Below, piece after piece: positions 15,973-24,081 of a stretch of 28,234 nt of DNA. This DNA is from Candidatus Melainabacteria bacterium (lineage in GTDB: Bacteria > Cyanobacteriota > Vampirovibrionia > Obscuribacterales > Obscuribacteraceae), in NCBI GenBank assembly GCA_003175915.1, contig PSRH01000062.1, forward strand, positions 1 through 28,234, given 5' to 3'. Both the position numbers and the translations under genes were made by a program. Numbering within the stretch: the first letter of the stretch is position 1; each line of letters begins with the position of its first letter. Below the pieces are notes generated by a model that worked only from the letters and a program-made list of their open reading frames with translations, searched no databases and had not been told where the DNA came from.

Positions 15973-16001
15973 ACCGGCAGAGATCAGTCTTCCCAGCCGG
16001 T
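15973..16001 (+). promoter_or_regulatory. Possible leader hairpin between two Shine-Dalgarno-like sequences
   Basis: ACCGGC (15973-15978) and GCCGGT (15996-16001) could pair in the leader RNA. TAAGGAGG occurs on both sides: at 15961, with no usable start codon after it, and at 16007-16014, which serves the GTG start at 16024. A six-base stem with a 17-base loop is weak evidence for control. Confidence 0.2.
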
Positions 16002-16023
16002 CTGAATAAGGAGGCCATAGGCC

Positions 16024-17868
16024 GTGAAAATAGCAAGCGTTTTCAGCCCAAAACCCAGTACTTTCCTGGCGGCCAGTTTGCCGCTTTCCTTAATCTTCTC
16101 AATTAACTACGGTGCTTTCGCCGCCCAGTCAGATCAGCCGGATCGCCCGGCAAACCCTGTGCACACGGCTCTGGCGCCGTCCAACGCCGCCCTCACTGCG
16201 CCGTCATTGGCGACGCCTAGTGATCCAGCCGCTCAAGACAAATCTCAAATACGGGACAAACAGCCAGAAACTCAGGTTCCGGAAGCAGCATCCGACGCTG
16301 ACAACGCCAAATCGCTTGCGCCCCTAAACGCTCCCTGCATTCAATGGATCGGCAGTGAGAAGCCGAAGGCGGCGATTCTTTGTATTCACGGCCTTTCCTT
16401 ACATAAAGGAACCTTCGATGCTTTAGGGAAACGCCTTTCCAAAGACGGCTATGCCGTCTTCGCCCTGGACGTCCGGGGCTTTGGTGACTGGGTGTCAGAA
16501 AGACATCTCGACAAAGTCGATTTGAATGGCAGTCTGGCCGACATTGAGCAAGAGCTCAAGGTCATCCACGAAAAATATCCCGACTTGAAGGTAGTCATTC
16601 TCGGGGAGTCGATGGGAGGAGCGATCGCTCTGCATGCCACTGCTCTTTATCCAAATCTGGTCAGCGGTTTAATCTCTTCCGTTCCAGCCGGTGATCGCTT
16701 CGGACAAACTGACGAAGATTTCAAAGTCGGTATTCACGCCTTGCTCGGCGGTTTCAACAAACAGATGAATGTTGGACGCGACGTTGTCGCTCAGGCCACC
16801 CAGAAAGAAGATCTTCGCCACGCCTGGGGCGATGACCCGCTGGTAAGAATGAAACTTTCTCCAGCTGACCTCATGCAGTTCTCCAACTTTATGGGGAAAA
16901 ATTTTGATTCGGCTAAGGTAATCACCAACACCCCCGTTTTATTCATACAGGGTATGAATGACAAACTGGTCAGACCTGCCGGCACCTGGAAGCTGTTGGA
17001 AGCGCTGAACACGCCGGATCGCCAGATTGTATTCAGCAAAACAGCCGAACACTTGATTCTGGAAGAATCACAATTCAGCGAGCAAGACATAGGGTTCATC
17101 GAGAACTGGATGAAGAAGCACGTCTTAAATGAATCGGCAAACATAGCTCAGGACAACCAACCGGCAGAACCGGCAAACAAGCCGAAAGAAGATGCCACTC
17201 CCGCTAAACCAAATGGGCTGACTGCTGTCACCGTGCCACCGGTTGTAGCTCCGAGCAAACCGGCAGATGGTGCGACTGAACCGGTAAAGAAGAACGAGGA
17301 TCGTGCCAAGCAAACCCACATTTCTTACTGGATCGAACTTTATCGGAATGGCAAGACCTACCGCTGTAATAACAAATATCCATTTAAGACGGGTGACTCA
17401 ATTCGCTTTCATTTGATGTCCGAGAATGACGGTTACGCTTACATCGTCATGAAGCAAGGCACAAGCGGCAAACAAGCCGTGTTGTTTCCAGACGCCCGCA
17501 CCGGCACAGCCAACGATATAACGAAAGGCCAGGATTACGCGCTGCCGACCAAAGCGTGGCTCACCTTCGACAACAATCCAGGCGTTGAGAAACTCAGTAT
17601 CGTTTTTTCAACTAGACCGCTCGATAGTCTTCTCAGTCCCAAAGAACCAAAATATTTGACGGCCTATGTCTCGCCAGATAAATCAGGGTCTAAGGACCTG
17701 GTTCCTGCTCGTATGCAATTGTCCTGGCAAGATCCCGACCCGGTGATCATTCCACAATTAGCTGGCGGAGCGGACGGGCAACCAAACTCAGCCAGTAGTA
17801 TGGTCATGCTCAGTTGCCAGGATCCATCAGCTGTACTTTCCCTAGATGTCGCTCTCGCTCATAACTAA
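16024..17868 (+). CDS. Secreted alpha/beta-hydrolase fused to DUF4384
   Basis: A 614-residue protein starting at GTG, with TAAGGAGG before it. A signal peptide spans about 1-34 (LPLSLIFSINYGAFAA). After a Pro/Ala-rich stretch, an alpha/beta-hydrolase of the monoacylglycerol-lipase-like (Hydrolase_4) type spans about 105-365, with nucleophile Ser196 in GESMGG, Asp313 (MNDKLVRP) and His343 (TAEHLILEE), so the triad is complete. A Pro/Lys-rich linker (about 370-428) leads to a DUF4384 domain (about 432-540: ISYWIELYR, SENDGYAYIVMKQGTSGKQ, AVLFPD) and a tail (DPSAVLSLDVALAHN). The linker-plus-DUF4384 part is paralogous to the free-standing DUF4384 protein at 11843-12667. Likely an envelope lipase or esterase. 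The pseudo-caspase follows after 23 bases. Confidence 0.9.
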   Translation: MKIASVFSPKPSTFLAASLPLSLIFSINYGAFAAQSDQPDRPANPVHTALAPSNAALTAPSLATPSDPAAQDKSQIRDKQPETQVPEAASDADNAKSLAPLNAPCIQWIGSEKPKAAILCIHGLSLHKGTFDALGKRLSKDGYAVFALDVRGFGDWVSERHLDKVDLNGSLADIEQELKVIHEKYPDLKVVILGESMGGAIALHATALYPNLVSGLISSVPAGDRFGQTDEDFKVGIHALLGGFNKQMNVGRDVVAQATQKEDLRHAWGDDPLVRMKLSPADLMQFSNFMGKNFDSAKVITNTPVLFIQGMNDKLVRPAGTWKLLEALNTPDRQIVFSKTAEHLILEESQFSEQDIGFIENWMKKHVLNESANIAQDNQPAEPANKPKEDATPAKPNGLTAVTVPPVVAPSKPADGATEPVKKNEDRAKQTHISYWIELYRNGKTYRCNNKYPFKTGDSIRFHLMSENDGYAYIVMKQGTSGKQAVLFPDARTGTANDITKGQDYALPTKAWLTFDNNPGVEKLSIVFSTRPLDSLLSPKEPKYLTAYVSPDKSGSKDLVPARMQLSWQDPDPVIIPQLAGGADGQPNSASSMVMLSCQDPSAVLSLDVALAHN

Positions 17869-17891
17869 TATCCAGGAGTAATTTTTCAATC

Positions 17892-19613
17892 ATGGTCATG
17901 CGTTTTCTACTTATCGTATTGGCTTTCATCTCCCAATTGGGATTGAAGGGATTAGCCGCTCAAGAGAGCGCCACTCCACCAGCGCCAGGTCCAGCACCGG
18001 GAGTTGAGTGGACCACGATTGAGGATTTGAAACCGGAGGCGCGTGCCACTAATCGCCCGATCAAACAAAAGTGGGCGGTTGTGGTCGGTCTCGGGAAATT
18101 CAAAGAGAAGCGCCTGGACTATGGCATGAATCTGGATAAAGCAGCAAGCGCTTTTTACGACTATGCGGTCGATCCACAGTGCGGACGTTTCCAAAAAGAC
18201 CACGTCAGGCTTTTGCTCAACAGTGAATCTACCAGTCAAAATATCCTCTCCAGCTTGGGCAAACCATGGCTGGGCAGCCTTGCTGGTCCAGACGATCTAG
18301 TCGTTGTCTTCATATCCACACTCGGCTTCCCCACCACTGACGGTGGCAGCTATCTCTGCGCTTATGATTGCGCTCTAGACAATGTCTATGGAACTTGCAT
18401 CTCGATTCAAAACCTTATGTCCACGCTCAAGCAAAACGTCAAAGCTGATCGCATCCTGCTTGTGCTCCAAGCCTGCTACAGCGGCAACGCCGAACTTGAT
18501 GCAGGGGCGAAATCGCTTTTGACAAGTTATAACCTGGATATCGACAAAGTCAATCTAGGCAAGGGTTACATCATTCTTTCTTCAAGCCGACCGGATCAAA
18601 TGACCTGGGGCGACGCTTTCTCAACCGACTTAATTCAAGCACTCAAAGAAAACAATGGTATGGTGCCACTTAAAGATGCTTTCGAAAATGCCAGAATCAA
18701 AACTGAAAAAGAGACAGCCTCGCTCAACAAAAAGCAAACGCCGGTAATGAAATCCGACTGGCAAGGTAAGGACCTCGTGCTCGGTATCCCGCCGGTGGAA
18801 GCAGTCAGTAACATACCGAGCGGCGTGCTCAACTATCTGTCTGCCGAATCGCACTATTTAAAGGCGAACCGGGCCGTCGCTGCCGGTAATTTGGATGAGG
18901 CAAAATCCGAATACGAGTTAGCTCTTGCCACTGACCCGGATTACGCCGATGCCATAAGTGATTACGGCACGCTGTACTCACTCAAAGGCGATTGGGCAAA
19001 AGCAGCTGAACAATACAAAAGGGCGATATCCATCCGTCCTGATGATTCCCTCTTCCATGCAAACTACGCGCGCACTCTGGCGAAACTGGGGCAAACGGAT
19101 GATTGCTTAAGCGAATTGGAAAAAGCCTACAAGCTAAATCCCAAGGATCGCGTTGTTCTCCAGGCCTTGTCTGATATGTATGTTCATCAACACAACATCA
19201 GTGGTGCCTCCGACTTGATGAAGCAAGCTGTCACTCTCTATCCTGGTTCGGCCAAGTTGCATGACCGATTCAGTTACATCCTTGCCCAGGCCGGTGACTT
19301 TGACAGTGCCGTGGGACAAGCTCAAGAAGCAGTCAAACTCGATCCGGCTTTGACTTCCGCCCACCTCAATCTCGGAGCGAGCCTCCTCTTGAAAGGAGAT
19401 ACTGATAAAGCTCTCAGCGCATATAAGGAGGCCTGTCAATTGTCCCCGGAGAACGCTGACGTTCACTATTGCCTGAGCAAGGTCTTGGAAAAAACTGGTG
19501 ACATCGAAGGCACACGTGGTGAGCTGACCCAGTTTCTCAAGCTTTGCTCTCCGGATGATCCGCGGGCGGCAAAAGAAAAGGCCCACTTGGCCGAACTAAC
19601 ACCTCAACATTAG
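17892..19613 (+). CDS. Secreted caspase-like TPR protein, catalytic His lost (pseudo-caspase)
   Basis: A 573-residue protein with a signal peptide (1-23), a caspase-like domain (about 58-290) and about seven TPRs (about 310-560). Aligned with the other two caspases of the window, the catalytic His position is Leu144 (FISTLGFP against YLSTHGSP and YISSHGSP). The codon is CTC at 18321-18323, one base from CAC. Cys195 remains (LVLQACYSG), but the Asp usually two residues before it is Gln193. It is therefore probably inactive as a protease but may still bind partners or substrates. AGGAG precedes the ATG. It is transcribed just after the hydrolase-DUF4384 gene, in the same order as the DUF4384/caspase pair on the other strand. 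Confidence 0.9.
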   Translation: MVMRFLLIVLAFISQLGLKGLAAQESATPPAPGPAPGVEWTTIEDLKPEARATNRPIKQKWAVVVGLGKFKEKRLDYGMNLDKAASAFYDYAVDPQCGRFQKDHVRLLLNSESTSQNILSSLGKPWLGSLAGPDDLVVVFISTLGFPTTDGGSYLCAYDCALDNVYGTCISIQNLMSTLKQNVKADRILLVLQACYSGNAELDAGAKSLLTSYNLDIDKVNLGKGYIILSSSRPDQMTWGDAFSTDLIQALKENNGMVPLKDAFENARIKTEKETASLNKKQTPVMKSDWQGKDLVLGIPPVEAVSNIPSGVLNYLSAESHYLKANRAVAAGNLDEAKSEYELALATDPDYADAISDYGTLYSLKGDWAKAAEQYKRAISIRPDDSLFHANYARTLAKLGQTDDCLSELEKAYKLNPKDRVVLQALSDMYVHQHNISGASDLMKQAVTLYPGSAKLHDRFSYILAQAGDFDSAVGQAQEAVKLDPALTSAHLNLGASLLLKGDTDKALSAYKEACQLSPENADVHYCLSKVLEKTGDIEGTRGELTQFLKLCSPDDPRAAKEKAHLAELTPQH

Positions 19614-19644
19614 TGGCGCCTGCCATCCAGATCGCATCGAAACA

Positions 19645-20619
19645 TTATGGAACTATTGGTGGTCCGTTCGGCGGAGGAGCTGTGCTGCCCGGCGGTATTA
19701 ATAGCCGCGGTGGTGGTGTCCTTGGCGGTGGCGGTAGCTTTCTCGAAATACCTGTGGTTACAACGACTATAGTTGTTGGTGGTCGACCACCATGTGGAAA
19801 CTGGGGTATTCCCGTTCTCGTTATGATCGGGATGGAGGGAATCACGGTTTGCGGCGGCTGCCTGTTGGCGATTATCAAGTTGGCCAGGTCTTGATTCGAA
19901 TTATGATGGTGATGGTGCACGGATAAGGGAATTGCCACAGAACAAGCAATGGCGGTGGCCACCAGAAGAGCAACGCCTACGTAGACAATCGCTCTCTTGC
20001 GTGTGATATGCAGACCAAAAAGCGGCCGGCACGTCGGTTCGAAAAAGATGTTTCTAGCATCGCCCTTTAGCTGGTTTTCGCTTGATTGACCGCCGCTCAC
20101 GCGCAGCGAGAACTTGAAGACTTTGGGAGAATGAATCGCCTGGACAGCGCTCATCGGTATGGTTTGCTCGGCGCCGTTAAGCGGCACAATCTTCACTGCA
20201 TATTTGTTTAATTCAGTGATGCGCCCAACCAGTTTGCTGCCGTCTTTACGATCGACGCTCTCCCCCGAACAATGCGGTTCCAGCATGGGCAGCACCGGCC
20301 CCTGATTAAAATAGACAATGCCGCTCAGTGTTGGACTGCTGTCTGGTCCACTCCTCGCTTGGTTCACTATTTTGCCAGAAACGAGCTCATGAGCAACGCT
20401 ATCAACTTTCTCTTTTCCCTGAATGGATATGTCGTCGCCATTTATGAGGGCAGTCGCTTCGGCCAAAAGAAGGGCCCCGATCTTATGGCAAGGAATGTCA
20501 CCTTTAGTAACACCAACGTCGATCGAACCATAAGTAACCGTTGCTGCTGCAACAGACTGGCAGCCGAGAAATGGCTGAGCAAAAATAACAACAGCCAATA
20601 GAAGCGCGACCAGTTTCAA
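19645..20619 (-). CDS. Secreted/membrane protein with proline-rich tail, unknown function
   Basis: About 324 residues from a TTG at 20619, chosen because GGGGAG lies 6 bases upstream and the product then begins with a clean signal peptide (MKLVALLLAVVIFAQPF, cut near SVAAA or at the LGC site). The frame is also open to an ATG at 20640 and a GTG at 20679, both without a ribosome binding site. The mature part has a beta-rich region with an Sm-like DGSKLVGRITELNKYAVKI...GAEQTIPMSAVQAI segment (about 145-190). A membrane helix follows (about 205-230, AIVYVGVALLVATAIACSVAI), then five histidines and a Pro-rich tail with many PPP runs. No family recognised. It is convergent with the pseudo-caspase gene. 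Confidence 0.75.
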   Translation of the reverse strand: MKLVALLLAVVIFAQPFLGCQSVAAATVTYGSIDVGVTKGDIPCHKIGALLLAEATALINGDDISIQGKEKVDSVAHELVSGKIVNQARSGPDSSPTLSGIVYFNQGPVLPMLEPHCSGESVDRKDGSKLVGRITELNKYAVKIVPLNGAEQTIPMSAVQAIHSPKVFKFSLRVSGGQSSENQLKGDARNIFFEPTCRPLFGLHITRKRAIVYVGVALLVATAIACSVAIPLSVHHHHHNSNQDLANLIIANRQPPQTVIPSIPIITRTGIPQFPHGGRPPTTIVVVTTGISRKLPPPPRTPPPRLLIPPGSTAPPPNGPPIVP

Positions 20620-20885
20620 TTTTCTCTCCCCAGCTGCCATCTCGGGCGCAAATGTCAATAGAAACGTTTGGAGGGCCACCGTGCGATGAGCAGATTATCT
20701 CGGAATGTCGCCAACAGGTCAAATGCCCACGCTGAACCTGAGCCAGGAGTATAATCAGCAGTTAATAGCCGCGAGTAAGTTTGATGAAGTTCTGCTTCAA
20801 TGACTAAATTGAACTTATATTACGCTCCTAATTTCCGGCGGTAAACCGTGAGACTGGTGGACACGTATTATGTGGATTCAAAACT

Positions 20886-23588
20886 ATGCCAACTTCGCTT
20901 GAACCGAAACATCCTAAATCACCATCGCTTATCGTCAGTGCTTTCCTGGTGCTCCTTAGCTTGAGCACTTATGCCTTTAAGGCAGTCGCCAAAGAACCTG
21001 AAGGAACCAGGTTGGCACAAATCTTGCCACAGTCAACTCCAATAAGCGCTGACCAAATCAAAACGACTCCAGCAAGGAAGCTCGTTTCATTACGCTCGGC
21101 AGTCAAATCGGGACTTGTGAAGTTCCAGCTCACTGGAGATGGGGTAACCACCTCGCACGTGCGCCTGCAATTGACTAACACTACTAAAAATTATCTGCGC
21201 GTCATCATTCCTGCAAACGAAGTATTTCGACCAAACGCCGCGAACATTCAAATGATGATGGCGACGATGGACAAGATTATTAGCCTCTCGCCTGAAACAA
21301 CTGCCATAGTTGATTTGCCCACAGTATGCGCATCCGTCAAATCGATCAAGCCACCTGGCAAAGAAGGCACAAGCTTTGAGGTCGGTGCTTATCCGGACCG
21401 GGAAGCATGGAAAGATCTGGCCGGTATTTTGGCAGCTTCAAAACAGTTAGATAGAGAAGGGGCTTATCAGCACCTCCTCACTAAGCGCGAGTCCCGTCAA
21501 GCAACCATTGCTCAGTTGGCAATCTGGATGCTTTTAGGTAGACGGACCGGCAACGCCAATGATCAGGTTAGTTCTCAATCGATTGGCACCGACATGTTGG
21601 ACCAGATGGGCATAACCCGTGCTCAGCTGACTCCGGAAAAACTGGCGCGATTCGATAAAGGCGTCGACGAAATATTTCAAGCAACCGACATAACTCTCAA
21701 ACGCAGCAAGGAATTCCGAGACACTGCTTCAATTCCAGGGGATTCCGGATTTGATACCTTTAAGCAAGTGGGACAGCGCGCCTTTGATAGTGGCGATTAC
21801 GTCGAAGCAGAAGAACTACTGAACGCCGCTGTCGCTGAGGCCGTTATTTTTGGTGAGACGGATGCACGTTACATCGAAAGTCTCAACAAGCTCGGCAGCT
21901 GCTATTTGGAAGAAGGTCGCTATTCTCAAGCGGAATCGACCTTAAAGATAGCTCTCGATTGCGAGCAAAAGAAAGCTGGACTTGATTGCGCAGAAGCCGG
22001 GACGACGCTGACGTCTTTGGGCCTAATTTGCCTGGCACAAAAGAAATATGACGATGCCCAAACAGATTTGACCAAAGCTTTAGCGATCAAGGAAAGATCT
22101 CTTGGTGCAGAAAGCACCGGCGTGGCCGAAACATTGATCGGAATTGGACAACTGAATTTAGCACAACAACGATTTACCGATGCTGAAACTGCCTTCCGCA
22201 AGGCATTAGCAATTCAATATAAGAATGCCGGACCCAAATCTGCCCAGGTAGCAGAATGCAACAAGAATCTGGCCGACGTTCAAGCAGCTCAAGGCAATTT
22301 CCCCCAATCGGAAAGACTGTACCTGAAAGCTCTAGAAATAGGCAGCGCCGCCCTCGGCGCTGATAATCCCTTCATGGCCACCATTCTTAGTGGCTTGTCT
22401 TCGGTATATCAGTCCGACCACAAGACTGAAGAAGCCCAGAAGTTAGCGGCCCAGGCTGCTGCCATCAACGAGAAGTCCTTCGGCAATAATAAGACCCTCA
22501 TTGCCTCACTACCTAGCAACAACTACGCAGCCTTCTCGCGGGCCGCCAATTTCGCTACCGAACAAGACAAGATTGAAGCGAGTGTAAAAGAAATCCAGAC
22601 ACAAACCGACCCCACCGTCCAGGCATTACAAAAAGACGCCGAACAGCGCCTCCATCGAAAAGTCCGAGACAAATGGGCATTGGTTATTGGCATCAGTAAA
22701 TTCGCCGATTCGAGCATCAATCTAAAATATGCTGCCAAGGATGCCAAAGACTTTTGCGATTACCTGGTTCACGATGCACACTTCAGTCCGGATCACGTCA
22801 GGTTGTTACTGGATGAAAAGGCGACTAGAGAAAATATTCTTTCTCAGCTCGGTGATAAGTGGTTGCCTCGTACGGCCGGTCCAGATGATCTGGTCGTCAT
22901 TTACATCTCCAGCCACGGCAGCCCTTCACAAGCAGACGTCGCCGGCGTGAATTACATCGTCGCCTACAACACCGACAAGAACAGTTTATTGGCCACCGGC
23001 ATTCCGCTTAGAGATCTCACCAGCATGATCAAGGAGCGCATTCATAGCGATCGCATCGTCGTAATCATGGACGCCTGCCATAGCGGCGCCGCCGTCGAAG
23101 ATCAGCAATTGGCCAGCAAGGGTCTCTTCCGGGTAACCAATTTCAGCGCCGACGAAGTCTTCCAGGGCACTGGCCAGATGGTGATCTGCTCGAGCCAACC
23201 GAGCCAGGTCTCCTGGGAATCTAAAGAATATCCCAACGGCGTTTTCACTCATCGCTTGTTGGAAGGCTTGAGAAAAGCAGGTAGTAATACATTGCTTAGT
23301 GATGCCTACAACTACATGAAGGATTCCGTACAAAACGAAGTGCTCAAAGACAGAGGCGAATTGCAAACTCCGGTGATTAAGAGCAAATGGCAGGGCAATG
23401 ACTTGCAACTCGCCGTGCCGCCAGCGGACGCCCAACCAGGAATTCCAGATGATGGCAGTACCACTTCAATTCAAAGCATTCCAAGCCCGACAATCAAACC
23501 CGACGATCTGGCAAAAACTGCCAGCAAATCAAGCAATGCCTCTAAAACAATTAGCAAACCGAGACAACCGCTGGGGACAAAGAAATAA
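20886..23588 (+). CDS. Caspase-family peptidase with N-terminal TPRs
   Basis: A 900-residue protein. An N-terminal signal sequence (about 14-36, SLIVSAFLVLLSLSTYAF) is followed by an unrecognised, partly beta-rich domain (about 45-285: GLVKFQLTGDGV, VRLQLTNTTKNYLRVIIPANEVF). Kinesin-light-chain-type 42-residue TPRs occupy about 290-530, and a C-terminal caspase domain about 595-850, with His677 (YISSHGSPS) and Cys731 (VIMDACHSG) both intact. The tail is Ser/Pro/Lys-rich. The caspase part closely follows that of the protein at 9294-11792 (DKWA-VIGISKFADS, GVNYIVAYNT, FTHRLLEGL), but the domain order is reversed. No strong ribosome binding site precedes the ATG. It is flanked by genes on the other strand, so it is probably transcribed alone. 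Confidence 0.92.
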   Translation: MPTSLEPKHPKSPSLIVSAFLVLLSLSTYAFKAVAKEPEGTRLAQILPQSTPISADQIKTTPARKLVSLRSAVKSGLVKFQLTGDGVTTSHVRLQLTNTTKNYLRVIIPANEVFRPNAANIQMMMATMDKIISLSPETTAIVDLPTVCASVKSIKPPGKEGTSFEVGAYPDREAWKDLAGILAASKQLDREGAYQHLLTKRESRQATIAQLAIWMLLGRRTGNANDQVSSQSIGTDMLDQMGITRAQLTPEKLARFDKGVDEIFQATDITLKRSKEFRDTASIPGDSGFDTFKQVGQRAFDSGDYVEAEELLNAAVAEAVIFGETDARYIESLNKLGSCYLEEGRYSQAESTLKIALDCEQKKAGLDCAEAGTTLTSLGLICLAQKKYDDAQTDLTKALAIKERSLGAESTGVAETLIGIGQLNLAQQRFTDAETAFRKALAIQYKNAGPKSAQVAECNKNLADVQAAQGNFPQSERLYLKALEIGSAALGADNPFMATILSGLSSVYQSDHKTEEAQKLAAQAAAINEKSFGNNKTLIASLPSNNYAAFSRAANFATEQDKIEASVKEIQTQTDPTVQALQKDAEQRLHRKVRDKWALVIGISKFADSSINLKYAAKDAKDFCDYLVHDAHFSPDHVRLLLDEKATRENILSQLGDKWLPRTAGPDDLVVIYISSHGSPSQADVAGVNYIVAYNTDKNSLLATGIPLRDLTSMIKERIHSDRIVVIMDACHSGAAVEDQQLASKGLFRVTNFSADEVFQGTGQMVICSSQPSQVSWESKEYPNGVFTHRLLEGLRKAGSNTLLSDAYNYMKDSVQNEVLKDRGELQTPVIKSKWQGNDLQLAVPPADAQPGIPDDGSTTSIQSIPSPTIKPDDLAKTASKSSNASKTISKPRQPLGTKK

Positions 23589-23598
23589 GGAGTACGTC

Positions 23599-24081
23599 TC
23601 ATTCACCACCAAGCGAATCCCTTACACTGAGTAAATGGACAGCAAGTCCTGAGAAGGTGGACGAGTCAAAAAGACAGTCCAGGCGATGTGGTGGCAGATT
23701 GAAAATTGCGCGCTCAAATCTCTTTGAGATTCGTTGCTGCCTGATCGGTTGAACACCCAACTTACTTTCTATGTCTCGTTTGGAATCCACCTGAGTCAGC
23801 CCCATAGGTAGGGCGCCGACAAAAGGTTTGACGGAAGCAGATTTAACGATTTCAACTCCGAACTCAAATGTTACTAACCAAAATGCCTCTTGCTCTGTGT
23901 CATACCTGAGGCCAAATCCATAAGCATCAAAACCATATTCGCGATCTTGACCAAGGTCAGAAGTACGGGGAGCATCTCCGATTTCTTCCAGAAGTTCCTG
24001 AAATTCCGGCGCATTTTCCGGTTTGCCCAGCAGTCTGAGAAGTTGGTCAGAGATCGACTCCATGGTCAAATCACCATTCAA
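23599..24081 (-). CDS. Small protein overlapping the trypsin-like gene; immunity-like pattern
   Basis: About 160 residues, no signal peptide or membrane helix. A helix with LLGKPENAPEFQELLEEIG is followed by a beta sheet with YGFGLRYDTEQEAFWLVTFEF, PFVGALPMGL, then SKRDIESKLGVQP and a C-terminal LDCLFDS...GLAVHLLSV. This order resembles a widespread class of small proteins found among polymorphic-toxin immunity and neighbouring genes, where a GPLPxGL turn precedes a helix ending in LG.P; the likeness is by eye. The gene overlaps the end of the protease gene by 11 bases, so it is translated with it and may regulate or bind it. The start could also be the ATG at 24063; neither has a strong ribosome binding site. 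Confidence 0.7.
   Translation of the reverse strand: MNGDLTMESISDQLLRLLGKPENAPEFQELLEEIGDAPRTSDLGQDREYGFDAYGFGLRYDTEQEAFWLVTFEFGVEIVKSASVKPFVGALPMGLTQVDSKRDIESKLGVQPIRQQRISKRFERAIFNLPPHRLDCLFDSSTFSGLAVHLLSVRDSLGGE

Noticed and set aside
20024..20060. The cluster of histidines after the membrane helix of the protein at 19645-20619 region as a cloning tag or metal site
   Set aside because: It is encoded mid-protein in a native-looking gene; five histidines alone do not show a metal site.
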